Assembly: GCA_018398585.1 (NCBI GenBank) | Contig: JAGTTD010000001.1 | Location: forward strand, 31,943,438-32,007,437 | Length of the DNA: 64,000 nt | Origin: Simmondsia chinensis | Taxonomy: Eukaryota > Streptophyta > Magnoliopsida > Caryophyllales > Simmondsiaceae | Direction: 5' to 3' | Part shown: positions 10,552 to 21,699 of the stretch, piece after piece | How the letters are laid out: the number at the start of each line of letters is the position of its first letter | Position numbering within the stretch: position 1 is the stretch's first letter | The notes under the pieces: generated by a model | Database searches by the model: none | What the model saw: only the letters and a program-made list of their open reading frames with translations | What the model was told of the DNA's origin: nothing | Program-made: the position numbers and the translations under genes

Positions 10552-11062
10552 GGCTTGCGTTTGGTTGTCAGAAAATATCTTTTAAATCTTTTTCACAGCT
10601 TAAATAGAAAGATGAAAAACATAGTTTTATAACTAAGTAGAAAAGATGCAAAACTGGATCTTTTTCAGATCTTATTTCTGAAAAATGCTTTAAAAAGACT
10701 ATATTAACATTAAATGTTTATCACTATAGCCTATTTTTACTCGTTATCACCCCCCCCCCCCCACCTACCACCACTCTTTTTACGCCTATGGTTCACTGCA
10801 TTGATCAGTCTCCACTACCATAACCAACTATTATCATGATTTTCTTGTACCTACTATTAATATTGAATTTATATTATTAAATCACTTTTGTGATTATAAT
10901 ATATAGTTCTTTTTTAAACTTATATTCAAATACTTTATTTTATAAAAAAGATCTTTTTGCACAGCACAACTGAACATTTCACTAAAAAAGATACAGATCT
11001 TGAATTAACATATCTTACTGAAATCGATAAACTAAATAAAGAAAGCTGAACCAAACGAATCC
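10552..11062. mobile_element. MITE candidate with CGTTTGGTT terminal inverted repeats
   Basis: The left end GGCTTGCGTTTGGTT and the right end, whose complement is GGATTCGTTTGGTT, form imperfect inverted repeats of about 15 bp around 511 AT-rich bases with no coding. CGTTTGGTT-type termini occur in several plant MITE groups. No clear target duplication is visible, so the superfamily cannot be set. A run of 13 C lies inside at 10750-10762. Confidence 0.4.
10750..10762. repeat. Homopolymer C13
   Basis: Thirteen consecutive C bases followed by A/C-rich sequence. It is unusual in this AT-rich setting. Confidence 0.9.
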
Positions 11063-11459
11063 TAAACAAAGGACTCATGTAGGCTAATGGGCTGAGCACT
11101 TATGAGCTACCGAAGTGGGCTGAATATCTGAGTCAAAAGAAAGAGAAAAAAAAAAAAAAACAGATACAGGCCACGCTCCAACCTAGGCTTGCCTATGCCT
11201 GGCACTTATCCATGCCCGCATGCCTCACACAAGCGACACTGGTTCCATTCTACAGGGCCTCGCCAACCCAAAGAAGGGTACCCAACCTACTTAATAAAAA
11301 AGAGAGGAAATGGCAATGTGCTCTATATAGGCAGTGTGTTCCCATACAGGAAGTTTGACCAAGGCTGGTCTAGCCTAAAATGACCAATGGCCCATGAGAC
11401 CATAATCTGACCTCATACCACTTTTCAAATACTACTACAAAATAAACAAGAGATAGAGA
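11063..11459. other. Unassigned sequence
   Basis: It contains an A-tract at about 11146-11160 and a short open frame (11189-11383) with no family resemblance. Nothing else can be supported. Confidence 0.35.
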
Positions 11460-11860
11460 GCCCAAATGACTTTCAAGTTGGAAGCCCAAAAGGTTCCAAG
11501 ACAAATGTCAACTCAAAATGATTTCCAAGTCAAACTTAGGCCTAGATGAAGTCAACCTAAAGCTCAAATGGCTTGAATGTCAAACCTAATGTCCAAATGA
11601 TTTTCAAGTCAACTCTCAACCCAAAATGACTTCAAAGTCAAACTTAAGCCCAAATAATTTCTAAACTAAACCCAATGCCAAATGACTACCAAGTGGCACT
11701 TAAAGCCTTATTAACTTTCTAGTTGAATCTAGATCCAAATAACTTTCAAGTTAAATTCAAACTCAAATGACATCCTAGTCAAACCAAAAGCCGAGACGGC
11801 TTTTAAATTGAGCCTAACACAAAAAGTGACTTCCAAGTCAAATTGAAGCTCAAATGAGTC
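11460..11860. repeat. Degenerate minisatellite, period about 28-30 bp
   Basis: About a dozen variants of a unit built on CCCAAATGACTTCCAAGTCAAA follow one another (for example at 11468, 11597, 11627, 11682, 11714, 11742, 11769 and 11829). Spacing is mostly 27-32 bp with some irregular gaps. Units are heavily diverged. Each is partly self-complementary around GACTTnnAAGTC. Confidence 0.7.
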
Positions 11861-11874
11861 CAATGCAGATCACT

Positions 11875-11921
11875 TGGCTCTTATACCAACTGATGCTGAT
11901 TGATTGGCTCTAATACCAACT
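11875..11921 (-). promoter_or_regulatory. Duplicated primer-site-like motif next to an antisense LTR
   Basis: TTGGCTCTTATACCAAC and TTGGCTCTAATACCAAC occur in tandem. Their complement is GTTGGTATTAGAGCC, one base off the usual GTTGGTATCAGAGCC of initiator tRNA-Met primer sites. The second copy directly abuts TGATGCAG at 11922, the start of the antisense LTR. Confidence 0.6.
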
Positions 11922-12855
11922 GATGCAGTGCCAAAAAGATAATAGAATTGGGAATGGAAGGATTCAAGAGACTTCCTTTAAATTTCTATTGCAAAAGCTA
12001 ATAAGAAGTAAAGGGAAAATTCTTAATCTTAATTCTCTGATTAGAGAAATAGAAAGAACAAAATAATTGGAAAGAATATCTAATATCTAACTGAATTAAA
12101 ACCCTGATCAGCTTCCTTTTATTTATGGAGGAGTTTTCTTAGATAAGTTTAAAGTCTTAAATAAATTAAAAAAAAAAAAATCTAAATACATCTCCTATCT
12201 TCAAGATAATTAAAATAAGGATAAATGTAATAAATCTAGAAAACTCCTGCACGGATCAAAACTTTTAGTCGCCCATCACCCTGCCCTCTAAGATATGGGT
12301 TGCTTCATTCTCCTCGGCTTGGAGAGGGTTCGCCCTCGGATTCGACCCGCTAGTCTTATTGGCGGATGAAGATGGCCATAGGGAAAATCAAAGGCTCCCA
12401 GCTTACGTGTTGAAGTGATCTTGGGTAGGGTTATATTAATTGGCACTCATGATGGTAGTTGGGTGGATGATGTTTTTGGTGGAGCTAATGCCTTCGTTTG
12501 CGGCTGGATCGGTGATTGTTCATGGGGTAAGGTCAGTGCGGGTGGGCATATTGGTGACGGTGGAATTGGGGCTTGGATTATAATGTCATCAAGTTTCTCC
12601 TCATCATAGATGGGCTCATTTTATACGGGTTTATCAAATATTGGTGGAGAAAAAATTCACGAAGAGGTTCATCATTCATTATTGTTGGTGGGTGAAACGG
12701 AGTTGGTGGATCATGGTCGGCTAGTGGCGGTGGTGGTCATAAGGCCAAAAGAGGATGGGGTGATGGTGGTACTAGGGTTGAGGAGGTGGTAAAGTGATGA
12801 CTCACCAGTTTTAACGATGATGGTGGTGGTGGTAGTACAGTCATGGAGGACGTTC
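11922..12855 (-). repeat. Antisense LTR (left copy) of an unassigned LTR family
   Basis: It begins TGATGCAG directly after a reversed primer site. Its first 100 bases, a stretch near 12350-12390, and the end near 12790-12855 (CACCAGTTTTAACGATGATGG) match in order the second copy at 13125-13846 plus 27395-27626. The last 430 bases are G/T-rich with repeated GGTGGTG motifs. The two frames at 12415-12792 reflect this composition and are not called as genes. The right boundary is inferred from where homology to the second copy runs out. Confidence 0.55.
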
Positions 12856-13105
12856 GACGGTGGTGGTTGTCAAAGCTTTCCTTTGTGCATGTCTCAGAAC
12901 CCTCACATTGGGCACGAGTTCAAGTTGATGACGAAGCCTAATAACTGCTTGCTTCACCTTCAACTCGAGATGCTAGAATCTCACTTCTATCTCTTCAAAT
13001 CTTCTCTCGGTTTGATGAGCATAATCATCGTCAAAGTCGTCTCTCGCATACATGTCACTAATAAAGGTGTACTTTGGTCTTCCATGGGCCATGATAGAAA
13101 CGTTC
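12856..13105 (-). pseudogene. Internal remnant of the antisense LTR element
   Basis: On the minus strand a frame begins MAHGRPKYTF about 20 bases from the primer site and runs for some 80 codons with an acidic start (DDFDDDYAH) before breaking. Position and character suggest the start of a gag-like protein. Nothing else of the element remains between the two LTRs, so a very large internal deletion is inferred. The plus-strand frames at 12817 and 13052 are shadows. Confidence 0.4.
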
Positions 13106-13124
13106 TGTGCTTTGACATCAACTG
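13106..13124 (-). promoter_or_regulatory. Degenerate primer binding site
   Basis: The complement reads GTTGATGTCAAAGC, a decayed form of GTTGGTATCAGAGC. It directly abuts the LTR start TGATGCAAAATG at 13125. Confidence 0.5.
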
Positions 13125-13846
13125 ATGCAAAATGCCAAATTTCCAAAAGGAAAAGAGGAAGGATTCAACAACCTTCCTTAATTCTTATTGCTCAAGCAAG
13201 GGAAGACCAAGGGAAATATGGGGTTCAATCTTAATTCTTGTGCCTAAAGTTCGTACTGTAGCCTCAAACCTCGACACCGCATGGTCGAAAGGATAGAGTT
13301 CCTATAACTCGTTGACCGTACCAAGTGATACCAAATTAAGAGGGATCAACTGAATCTCATTGATTCTACGAATACCCAAGCAATAACCTAAAAGAAGAGC
13401 TATATAATTTTTTATTGAACTCTTTCAAAAAAAAAAAAAAAAAAATTTACAAAGATCAACTCAAACATAAACTCGTCAACCAATTTCAAATAATCAAAAG
13501 CTTCCAAAAACTATAAACTAATAACATATTTTTAGGCATAAAAACCCTACTCTTAATAATAATCCAACTCTAAGAGCTAATCCTGTTTTTTAATCAAACT
13601 CTAACACTCCTAATAATAATTTAACTCGAAAACCTTAAACCTAACTACATAATTTAGTAAAATTAAACACTAATAAATAAATTACTAATTAGACCATAAT
13701 TAAAACTCTTTTTTCATCTCAATCGGGTTACTTTGATCCTTATTTACATCATTCTCGCCCATTTGAACATAATTTGTCCTCTAATTCGGCAAGTTAGTCT
13801 TTTTGGAGGATGAAGTTGGCAGCAGGAAAAATCAACAAGAACGAAT
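13125..13846 (-). repeat. Antisense LTR (right copy), first part, split by Athila
   Basis: It starts TGATGCAAAATGCC and shares GGAAGGATTCAA and CTTATTGCTCAAGC-like blocks with 11922 onward. It contains an A20 tract (about 13425-13445) and an A/T-rich middle. It stops at 13846, where the Athila element begins; the sequence resumes at 27395. Confidence 0.55.
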
Positions 13847-15356
13847 TGATGCGTCTCAGATTTACGCATTGTTTAATTGTTATTTTAATTATTTTGCACC
13901 TACTTAAATATAGTTCTACACTCATTTTGGCAATTTTTATGTTTAACAGATTTGAAATTAAAGTTCCAAAAATTGTCAAATTTTGGTGCAAATAAGACAA
14001 ATTCGATGCGTTAACAATTAAATCGAGTCAATTGGAGATCGGGATAAAATCGTATGATCGAAGATCGACCCATGTCCAGACCTCCGTCCAATTCTTGACT
14101 GGCACAATCATCAACCTTTAGCCCACGCAGCTTAGATCCGACCCGCACCTGCTTTGACCCGCACCCGCACTGTCAGACCCGCACCTGCTCCTACCCGAAC
14201 CCACATTGTCAGACTTGACCCAGCCCAGACCTGTGTCCTCCTTTATCTAGCCCAGCCCAACACTTGTGTTCACCAGCCCAAGTACAACAGCTGCCTAGCC
14301 ACCATCGTCAGGCCCACAAACCTCCATCACCACCCGCTTCCCCGTACAACCGACACCAGCTCAAGCCCATCACGGTCCAGGCCCATAGCAATGCACGTAG
14401 GGTTCATTGAAAGGGAAAGTTGGTTTGGAGAGGGGATAAAAACCACAACTTGGTTCTATTTTTGGGAAAAAAAAAAAGCACCGCCCCTGCTCTAATTCTT
14501 TCTCCTCTGAATTTCACTTTTTTTTTTATTTTTTGTTAAATTGGAACGAGAGCGAAATTAGCGTGAAGACCAACATGAGTTCATACATCTCCTCCTTCAC
14601 CGGTTCATCCTTGATGGAGAGCTAACTTGCTCTTTGGGATTAGATGAAATCTTAGTCTTTTTACTTTTGTTTTACTTTTAATTTCGGGATAATTTGTTTG
14701 TTACATGAATTGTTTGATTATGATAAATACTACTAAGTATTATGCTTTAGTTGTTTATTCAATTAATATGATTATTGATTTTATAACCTTTAATTGTTGA
14801 AGTTGATATTTACAAATTAATTCTTTGTGCTTGTAGCTTTAGGATTGATTAATCAAGCAATAGTACTAACCGAATTGTTAATTAAAGCCTATCTTCCCTA
14901 TGCTTTATTTAGATATGGTTAATACGTAATAATTAACAATACGTTAGTTAGAGGCTATTTTCTTTATGCTTTAGTTAGATAGGGTCAATACGCGATGCTA
15001 ACAACATCTCCTTAGTAGGTTGAAGCTTGTAGCCTAAACCACTACCTGTGTGACAATCAAAAATCCCAATTTAAAGGTTAATGCAAAAATAATTGGCTAA
15101 TGATAGATTTGAAACCCTAGGTTTCAATTTAATACACTTTCCGATTAGAAGTAGATTATTTTAGTTCAATTGTCGTTTTCTTAGATTAATTAACACAAAA
15201 ACATCTCAATTTATTCAAATCAATTTATGTCATAGAATAAATTCACGCATTCTTAGTCCCTATGGTTCGACACCCTCTCGCCCTACACTTCAATTTAGAT
15301 GTGTTTAATAGATAAGGTTTTATATTAAATTTCGATAGACATAGAAAAATCCATCA
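13847..15356 (+). repeat. 5' LTR of the Athila-like element
   Basis: It begins TGATGCGTCTCAGATTTACG and ends ATCCATCA. It aligns over its full length with 25899-27394. The open frame at 14154-14495 is a proline/threonine-rich frame in the LTR (CCCGCACC-type repeats), partly shared with the 3' copy, and is not a gene. Confidence 0.9.
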
Positions 15357-15362
15357 GGATTT

Positions 15363-15379
15363 TGGCGCCGTTGCTAGGG
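15363..15379 (+). promoter_or_regulatory. Primer binding site, TGGCGCCGTTGC type
   Basis: TGGCGCCGTTGCTAGGG lies six bases after the LTR. It is the primer site characteristic of Athila/Tat elements (tRNA-Asp type, usually TGGCGCCGTTGCCGGGG), with one visible substitution. Confidence 0.9.
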
Positions 15380-15608
15380 ACTAGGCAACGTTCGTGATTT
15401 TATTTTTTTGATTATGTTTGATTTTTTAATTGTTTTTTATTGTTACTTTCCCTTTCTTAAAAAAAATAGAAATTTTTTTTCTTAACTTTTCTTAAAAAGC
15501 TTATTTATTTATTATTAAAGTATTATTCATCTCCTGATTTTCGTGCATAGGCAGATTTTAGAATAATTTATTATTTGCTTTTTTTGTTAGTTTTAGTTTG
15601 AGTTTGAT

Positions 15609-16706
15609 TTGCTTCTTGTGATTATTTATTCATTCCACGGCTTAGGCAATGAGAACCCGTACACACACTTGGACATTTTCATGGAGGTTTGTTCAACCTT
15701 TAGGATTCCTAACATTAGTGATGATGCCATCTTACTTCGTCTTTTTCCTTTCTTCTTGAAGGACAACGCTAAGTATTGGTTAGGTACCTTACCTAGTGGG
15801 ACGATTAATACTTGGACTCAAATGCAACAAGAATTTCTTAAGAAATTCTATCCCATTAGTAAGGCTAACACTGCTAGGAGAGCCATTAACACCTTCGACG
15901 AACTCCCTACTGAGGAGTTTTACGAGAGTTGGGATAGGTTTAGGGAACTTTTAAGAGCTTGTCCACATCATGCTATCCCTAAATGGCAGCTAGTCCAAAA
16001 TTTCTATTATGGGTTAAATGAAAAGGGTCAACAAACTATTGATGCCTCATGCGGTGGCCAGTTCCTTGGGAAGAATGAGGATGAGGCATGGGAATTATTT
16101 GAATATTTGAATGAGAACTCACAACAGAATGACGCACATGCACGTTTAAATGCTACTTGGTTAAATAGAGGAGAGGTACACGAAATTGCTCGCACTTCCA
16201 TCTTAGATAAGAAAGTAGACTCTCTTGCTTTTTCTGTGGAGCAGCTTACTTCCTTATTTAAGATGACCTTGACTCCCTCTACTATGCCTAATGTGTCTAA
16301 TGTTCAAAACATGCATAATGTATGTTCTTCATGCTCTAGTGTCTCTCAATCTACACAAGATTTCCCCTCTGCTTCACCTTCTATTGAGTGGTAGGAGGAA
16401 CAGGTCAATGCAGCCCATGGATTCTCGAGGAATGATCCGTACTCGAACACATACAATCCGGGCTGGAGAAACCATCCAAACTTCTCCTAAAGGAAAGGAG
16501 GAGAAGGACAATTCATGCCACAGCAACAAAATCTACGACCTCAACAATCTGGTATGCCACGACCTCTCGGTTCTCAACCGCAAAGGTATGCTTCTAACTA
16601 CTCTCAACCTTCTAATTTGAGCTCCATTTCGAATTTCAAAGAGAAGGTCTTGAGTGCGCTAAAAGGTTTGGAAGCTAATTCCCAACTCCTCCACTCCCAT
16701 ATATAA
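15609..16706 (+). pseudogene. Athila-type gag, broken
   Basis: The frame from 15609 encodes a retrotransposon gag domain: GLGNENPYTHLDIFMEVC, LRLFPFFLKDNAKYWLGTLP, a WTQMQQEFLKKFYP block, then CPHHAIPKW. This is the capsid-like core of Athila/Tat gag. The codon at 15609 is TTG, and no ATG lies close upstream in frame, so the true N-terminus is lost. A stop at 16392-16394 and frame changes follow; the downstream Q/P-rich part continues in two other frames to 16706. No zinc knuckle is apparent. Gag would form the particle. Confidence 0.85.
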
Positions 16707-17199
16707 TCGATCTCAAAGCTAGGAACCCAAATAGGTCAACTAGCTAACACTTTGAGTAGCATAGATGAGGGAAGACTTCCTTGCCAAACCGTAGAAAACC
16801 CTAGAAACTATGTGAGGCAAGACAACTATCCTCCCCATTAAGAACATGCAAAGTCCATTATAGTGTTAAGAAGTGGGACGGAGGTTGACAATGGGGTGAG
16901 CGCTGAGAGTGAAGTACCCATAAGTGGTGAGGGAGAAGAGAAGAGCAAGGAAAGAGAGAAGGCAACCGATGAGGTCACGCACCATTCTCCCATTCTTAGG
17001 ATCTCTGATCTTCCTTCCTCATATGTACGTAGATGCTTGCATAGGACCTCTAATTGTTTTAACTATGACAGAATCATCACCTTCAAAACGACTCCTAACC
17101 CCCTTGCTAAGTTTCCCTGCTTCCTCTATAAGAAATAAAGTCGATGCTTCCATTGCTACCATCAAATGAAGACAACCTAGAAACACTCAACTCCATGGC
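16707..17199 (+). pseudogene. Gag-pol linker of the Athila-like element
   Basis: The frame at 16863-17138 starts MLRSGTEVDNG, matching the conserved ITLRSGKE-type block that follows gag in this lineage, then becomes acidic and lysine-rich. The aspartic protease that should come next is not found before the RT at 18118. The interval is occupied by unrelated sequence from about 17200. Confidence 0.6.
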
Positions 17200-17772
17200 A
17201 TTGGTTTGCCTCCGATATCTTCGGTAATCAACTAAAGCCTATTTTCTTTTTCATTGAAGCGTTTCTTTTTCTATGCTTGGATCTTTGCTTTTTAGGGTGC
17301 TTTGTGCGCTTGTCTATTCTGGAAGGACAAATTGCTATAAGCATAGGGAGGCAGTAGGCGAGTGTTGTCCACATCATCTTCCTCATCTCCAGCATCTTCC
17401 ACCTCCAATGACTCCCCTGCCTTGGCATCAGTGGAATCTTCAAGAGTGGGCAAGACAAGGTGTTGGCCGATGACGACGGGAGTGTCCATTTCCGGGACAT
17501 CGAAGGAGTTTAGGGTAGCGGAAACATGCCACTTGTTTGCAAGGCAGGTGATTGCTTGGGCCTTGTGGGTTATCTTGATGGCGCTTCGTAGTAATGTCAT
17601 TAACCCCGTCACTTATGTTATCGAGCACAACTGTATTTTGAAGATTGGTTTATGTCAAGGAACCAATTATATAATATAAAAGAGGAGAAGGAATTTATCA
17701 TTTTGATATGTTAGGCTCGATTTTGAATTAGGGTTATTCATGAAACCGCCTCAAAATGCAATCAATTTTACA
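17200..17772 (-). other. Foreign-looking block with antisense open frame
   Basis: Between the gag linker and RT there is about 570 bp that does not read as Athila. The longest frame is on the minus strand (17292-17612, 106 codons), with CLANKWHVSATLNSFDVPEM, then an acidic stretch. It has the look of a gag-like or transposon-linked fragment inserted in reverse, but I cannot name it. No flanking duplication was found. Confidence 0.4.
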
Positions 17773-17960
17773 TTTTTTTTTTTTTTTTTTTTTTTTTTTA
17801 CTAATGAGGAACCTGATAAACCCTGGCTCATGCAGCGATCATACACCACAAGAGTTAGTCAAGTCACGAATTCTCTAGGAAGAAGTTCAAGGGGAGAATC
17901 AAACTTCAGACCTTTAGCCCAAAACAACATTCTATCCCCTCACTTGTCTCCCAACACTGA
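17773..17960 (-). mobile_element. Candidate tRNA-derived SINE with poly(A) tail, antisense
   Basis: A T27 run at 17773-17799 would be the poly(A) tail on the minus strand. Upstream on that strand lies GAAGTTTGATTCTCC, resembling a Pol III B box (GGTTCGANTCC), preceded by TGTTTTGGGCTAAAGG, a possible A box. The order A box, B box, body, poly(A) fits a SINE of about 190 bp. No target duplication is evident. It is a different family from the TTG-tailed SINEs. Confidence 0.4.
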
Positions 17961-18117
17961 GACAAAGCCCTAGTGGGTGGCAAGTGAAATTTTTGTATTG
18001 AGTACTAATACACTTTGATTGAAGAGGTTGATTTATAAATTTATTTACAAAAGATAATTTTCTGAAGATTGTATTGCCGTGGTTGAGCAAAAATTAATTA
18101 CTTAGGGCTCCATTTGA

Positions 18118-19130
18118 ATGCATAGGATTTTTCTTGATGAGAGTGCTAGACCCACTAAAGAGATACAAAGGAGATTAAACCCTAACATGAAGGAAGTGGT
18201 AAAGAAAGGGATTGTAAAATTGCTTGATGCGGGTATCATTTACCTAATTTGTGATAGTAGGTGGGTTAGCCTTATTCAGGTAGTCCCAAAGAAGTCGGGC
18301 ATTACTATGGTTAGGAGTAGTAATGGAGAGTTAGTGCCTACTAGAGAGACCACGGGCTGGAGAGTGTGTATTGACTATAGGAAGCTTAACTCTGCCACTA
18401 GAAAGGACCATTTTCCTCTACCATTCATTGACCAGATTTTAGAGAGGCTAGCTGGTCAGAGCTTTTACTTTTTTTTTATGGATATTCAGGATATAACCAA
18501 GTAGCAGTCTTCCCAAAGGATTAGAAAAGAACGATTTTTACGTGCCCCTTTGGCACATTTGCCTACCATAGGATGCCATTTGGTTTATGTAATGTGCTTG
18601 CTACATTCCAGAGATGCATGATGTCTATCTTCTCTGACATGGTAGACACATTTCTTGAGGTTTTCATGGATGATTTCTCTATTTTTGGACCTTCGTTTGA
18701 TGAATATTTACAGAATTTGAGGCTTGTGCCAAAAAGATGTGAAGAGACCAATCTTGTTTTGAGTTGGGAGAAGAGTCACTTCATGGTTCAAGAGGGGATT
18801 GTATTGGGTCATAGGGTGTCCAAGAAGGGTATTGAGGTTGATAAGGCTAAGGTAGATCTGATTGCAAACTTACCCCCTCCCTCAAATGTGAAGCAAATTA
18901 GATTCTTTCTAGGTCATGCAAGTTTCTATAGGAGATTCATTAAGGACTTTGGAAAACTGGCCAGTCCATTAACTAGCTTGCTAGCTAAGGAGACATTATT
19001 TGAGTTTGATGAGTCTTGCCTAGAAGCTTTTCAAAAGCTTCGGTCATTACTTGTTTCAGCCCCCATTATGCGGCCCCCCAATTACTCTCTTCCTTTTGAA
19101 ATATGTGTGACGCTTCTAATTTTTCTATAG
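18118..19130 (+). pseudogene. Athila-type reverse transcriptase, frameshifted
   Basis: The frame at 18118-18504 reads LNPNMKEVVKKGIVKLLDAG, then GWRVCIDYRKLNSATRKDHF and PLPFIDQILERLAG, which is Athila RT. It leaves frame in a T8 run (about 18471-18478), passes a stop, and resumes at 18573 with MPFGLCNVLATFQRCM. Next come FMDDFSIFG, the catalytic box (normally YMDDF), FLGHASFYRRFIKDF, and the thumb. A further shift near 19100 separates RNase H. This enzyme copies element RNA into DNA. Length and motif order are normal; only the frame is lost. Confidence 0.9.
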
Positions 19131-19460
19131 GTGCTGTCCTAGGTCAAAGAGTAAACAAAGTTCCTCATGTCATTTACTGTGTTATTAAAACTCTTAATGA
19201 TTCCCAATGCCATTACACCACTGTTGAAAAGGAGTTGCTAGCTGTCGTGTTTGCTATAGACAAGTTTCATTCTTATCTTTTGAGGTCAAAAGTCATTATC
19301 TTTTCTGACCATGCTGCATTGAAATATTTTCTCTCAAAGAAAGAAGGGGAACCTAGGCTCACTTGATGGATTCTTCTACTCAAGAGTTTGATATTGAGAT
19401 TAGAGATAAGAAAGGTGTAGAGAATGTGGTAGCGGACCATCTCTCTAGGATTTTCTTTGA
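19103..19460 (+). pseudogene. Athila-type RNase H and connection domain
   Basis: CDASNFSIGAVLGQRV (first catalytic Asp), then YTTVEKELLAVVFAIDKFHSY (catalytic Glu block) and FSDHAALKYFLSKK match gypsy RNase H, which removes RNA template and primers. A stop follows GEPRLT at 19366; the next frame carries EFDIEIRDKKGVENVVADHL, the normal continuation. So one frameshift or stop separates two otherwise conserved segments. Confidence 0.88.
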
Positions 19461-20830
19461 GCATCATGATCCATCTATTTCAATGCATGACTCTTTTCCC
19501 GATGAGCAACTTTTTGTTGTCTCCCATTCACGTGGCCCTTGGTTTGCAGATATTGTTAACTTTCTTGCCACAGGTACGATTCCATCTACTTGGTCTAAGC
19601 GTGAAAAAGATAGGTTTTACTCTTAGGTAAAGCACTTTTATTGGGATGACCTTGATTTGTTTAAACATTGTGTGGATAAGGTACTTCGTAGGTGTGTTCC
19701 AGAGTATGAATATCATAGCATTTCATCTTTTTGTTACTCATATGCATGTGGAGGACACTTTGGAGGTCGTAGGACTGCTGCAAAAGTCCTACAATGTGGT
19801 TTTTATTGGCCTACTCTGTTTAAGGATGCTCACGAGTTTTGTCTTGCATGTGAGCATTGTCAGCACACAGGCACATTGACACGTTGAGACATGATGCCTT
19901 TAAACCCCATTTTGATTGTGGAAATATTCGATGTTTGGGGCATTGACTTCATGGGTCCATTTTCCCCGTCCTTTGGGTTTGTTTACATACTCATAGGGGT
20001 TGACTATGTGTCTAAGTGGATTGAAGCTATACCTACTAGGACCAATGACCACAAGGTGGTCATGCAATTTATTAGAGACCACATCTTTAACCGTTTTGGT
20101 ATCCCTAGAGCACTCATTAGTGATGGTGGTAGTCACTTTATTAACAAGTCATTTGAGGCACTTCTTAGGAAGTGCTCAATGCATCATAAGATTGCTGCCC
20201 CATACCACCCCCAAACTAGTGGTCAAGTAGAGTTTTCAAATCGTGAGATTATGTCTATACTTGAGAAAACGGTTCGTCCTGATAGGAAAGATTGGCCCCT
20301 TAGGTTGAATGATGCTCTTCGGGCTTACCGCACGGCCTGTAAGACCCCACTTGGTATGTCACCCTATAGCTTAGTCTTTGGTAAGGCGTGCCATTTAGTG
20401 GTTGAGTTAGAACACCGTGCTTATTGGGCCACTAGGGCTTTGAATTTTGGCTTAGACCAAGCTAGATCTAATCGAAAGCTTCAATTGAGTGAACTTGAGG
20501 AGTTGAGAAATAAAGCTTGTGAGAATGCAAAGATTTATAAAGTTAAAACCAAGGCTTTTCATGATAAACATATTGTGAGGAAAACATTTGCTCCTGATCA
20601 AAAGGTTTGGCTTTTTAATTCTAAATTGCGTCTTTTTCCTGGTAAGTTGAGGTCTAGGTAGGATGGTCCTTTTGTGGTTAAGCAGGTGTACCCCTCAGGT
20701 GTTATTGAGATATGCCACCCAAAAGATGGTCGTACATTCATTGTAAATGGTCAAAGGCTCAAACTTGTAGTTGAATTGGATGGCATTGTTGATCGACAGC
20801 TTATTAAAGTCGTCTCTTTGGTGGACACCA
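19461..20830 (+). pseudogene. Athila-type integrase
   Basis: The HHCC zinc domain is at about 19740-19870 (GGHFGGRRTAAKVLQCGFYW, CEHCQ). The catalytic core follows after a TGA at 19885-19887: [10 protein letters not shown] (first Asp), [14 protein letters not shown] (second Asp) and [17 protein letters not shown] (Glu). Conserved [16 protein letters not shown] and a C-terminal region up to about 20660 follow, then a TAG and more coding-like sequence to 20830. DD(35)E spacing looks normal. It is the best conserved part of the element. The 3' part lacks a chromodomain, as in non-chromoviral gypsy elements. Confidence 0.9.
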
Positions 20831-20844
20831 TGATTGATACTTGA

Positions 20845-21690
20845 TCTTTGCTAGATTCATTGCACCCGGTTGAAGGCGTAAAACTTAGCGCTCTTAGGAT
20901 GCAACCTAGGTTTTGTTACTTCTTATTTTTAGTTTAGTTTTTAAATTAATTAGTTTCTTGGAGACCTGTTTTCTCTCTTTTCTGGTTCGTGTCCCGGGTT
21001 GAAGAAGTCATATATAAATGTTCACGCCACCTTGTCAGGTTGTATTGCTCTATCTCACCTATTTCTTGTGCTTTAATGATTTATGTTGTCACATTGAAGA
21101 TAATACATGGTTTAGGTGTGGGGGTAAGGCTCATTTGCATGTGATCATTTTTTGGGTCAAATTTCTAAACTTTTGAACATCTTTTGTGCATTTTGAGTGT
21201 GCATTATAACCGTTTAGCCAAGTTTTTCTTGATCGACGAGTATGTTAGGATGATAGTAGGATTAGCTGCTTATTTTGTTCTCCTAATTCCATGAAATTAA
21301 ATGATTCTACTTCATACTTGTTAGTGAGTATTGTCGATCAATGTTGCTATTAATGGGTTCTACTCATGCAGCTCACATATTCACCATGCACAGGACGTTC
21401 GTGTTGTGGAAAATCTGAAAACTTTGAGTAAACAACCATATATATCTTGAGTTTTGCAAGCCTGCCCTATTGGCTTATCCTAATCCTTGCCCTTGATGTA
21501 ATAAAAAGTGCTGGTCAGTCAATGTCAATTGTAATGTGGAAGTGCGTGTTATTAAAAAAAAAATCCAAAAATGGACAGAAAGGAACGAGGAGACCCAAAA
21601 AAAAAAGAAAAGAAAAGAAAAAAAGAAAGAGAAAAAGAGGGGTTTCCTCCAAAAGAAAAAGGCAAAAGAAAAAGAAAAAGTGAAAACTGG
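20845..21690 (+). other. Athila 3' untranslated region with purine-rich tract
   Basis: No env-like frame is present after integrase. A GGTGTGGGGGT motif at about 21114-21124 resembles the element's own polypurine tract. From 21548 to 21690 the plus strand is almost entirely A and G. The overlapping short frames there are composition artefacts. The MULE target duplication starts at 21691. Confidence 0.7.
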
Positions 21691-21699
21691 TGTACATTC

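Noticed and set aside
14154..14495. Proline/threonine-rich frame in the Athila LTR as a gene
   Set aside because: The matching stretch in the 3' LTR (26004-26447) has a different reading frame and composition drives it; LTRs do not encode proteins here.
20845..21690. Env-like gene downstream of Athila integrase
   Set aside because: No long frame, signal peptide or membrane segment is present before the MULE or between MULE and the 3' LTR.
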